Part shown: positions 5,374 to 5,512 of the stretch, one piece after another | How positions within the stretch are numbered: the first letter of the stretch is position 1 | Layout of the letters: every line of letters starts with the position of its first letter | Origin: Acidimicrobiaceae bacterium | Lineage (GTDB): Bacteria; Actinomycetota; Acidimicrobiia; Acidimicrobiales; UBA8190 | DNA length: 5,512 nucleotides | Reading direction: 5' to 3' | Assembly (NCBI GenBank): GCA_003131945.1 | Contig: PKWD01000117.1 | Coordinates: forward strand, 740-6,251 | Translations under genes and position numbers: made by a program | The notes under the pieces: generated by a model | Told to the model about the DNA's origin: nothing | Databases searched by the model: none | Seen by the model: only the letters and a program-made list of their open reading frames with translations

Positions 5374-5512
5374 ATGGACGACGAACGCACACTCGACCCA
5401 GTCCCCACCGGCCCCGACCCCACCGCACCGCATCCGGGGGCCATCCTGCTCTACGGCGCCGAACCCGGAGCTGGTGCACCGGGAGAACCGGGAGACGGTG
5501 GATCCGGAGACG
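5374..5512 (+). CDS. N-terminal fragment of a divergent gene, function unknown (3'-truncated)
   Basis: The frame from ATG 5374 stays open to the window edge (46 codons) and begins MDDERTLDPVPTGPDPTAPH. The visible part is acidic and Pro-rich, contains a short hydrophobic patch PGAILLYGAEPG, and then turns Gly-rich (GAPGEPGDGGSGD). Third positions are mostly G/C, better than in the competing frame from ATG 5366. No domain can be recognised yet. The gene is divergent from a PspC-fused kinase, and in related gene neighbourhoods such partners are often PspC-domain or other membrane proteins preceded by a disordered N-terminus. That is context-based inference only. A Gly-X-Y-like repeat protein is an alternative. 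The gene would share the half-site cluster as control region. Confidence 0.5.
   Translation, partial: MDDERTLDPVPTGPDPTAPHPGAILLYGAEPGAGAPGEPGDGGSGD

Noticed and set aside
5234..5479. Minus-strand ORF ending in MRSSVHPR, including an ATG at 5260 close to the kinase
   Set aside because: It is out of frame with the kinase, ends after 8 residues from that ATG, and overlaps the divergent gene; not a plausible kinase start or gene.
5366..5512. Alternative start ATG 5366 in another frame for the divergent gene
   Set aside because: Its codons have poorer third-position GC than the 5374 frame and give a Pro/Thr/Ser/His-rich translation. Both are open to the edge, so this is a preference, not proof.

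Overview
The window is high-GC DNA (strongly GC-biased third codon positions, GTG starts, a PspC-fused sensor kinase, actinobacterial-type acyl-CoA ligase) and reads like a chromosomal segment of an actinomycete-type organism. Something near Acidimicrobiia is possible, but the sequence alone does not fix the taxon. I see no tRNA, rRNA, CRISPR, insertion sequence or phage signature.

Left part (1-2797, + strand): a metabolic cassette. It holds the C-terminal end of an aldo/keto reductase-like gene, a complete AMP-forming acyl-CoA ligase (593 aa) with a good Shine-Dalgarno, and an NAD(P)-dependent short-chain dehydrogenase whose ATG overlaps the ligase stop by 4 nt. A carboxylate-activating ligase coupled to an alcohol/ketone dehydrogenase suggests degradation or remodelling of an acyl, terpenoid, steroid-like or aromatic acid. 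The substrate cannot be read from the sequence.

Middle (2798-3274): a poorly coding interval with three closely spaced palindromes. It is followed by a GGGGG-N5-CCCCC element and a small + strand ORF encoding a roughly 60-aa two-CxxC zinc-ribbon protein. A GC-rich hairpin fills the 34-nt gap to the convergent operon.

Right part (3275-5271, - strand): a two-component system transcribed leftward. The sensor has an N-terminal PspC domain, several membrane segments and a NarL-type histidine kinase core. The NarL/FixJ response regulator follows with a 4-nt ATGA overlap. The kinase start is ambiguous.

Far right (5272-5512): a divergent intergenic region carrying a cluster of CGGGT/ACCCG half-sites, then the first 46 codons of a + strand gene that runs off the window. 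The kinase, regulator, divergent gene and half-site cluster together look like an autoregulated envelope-stress-type module. The main points worth checking are the half-site cluster, the small zinc-ribbon gene with its palindromic leader, and the palindrome cluster. None is strong evidence for a wholly new system.
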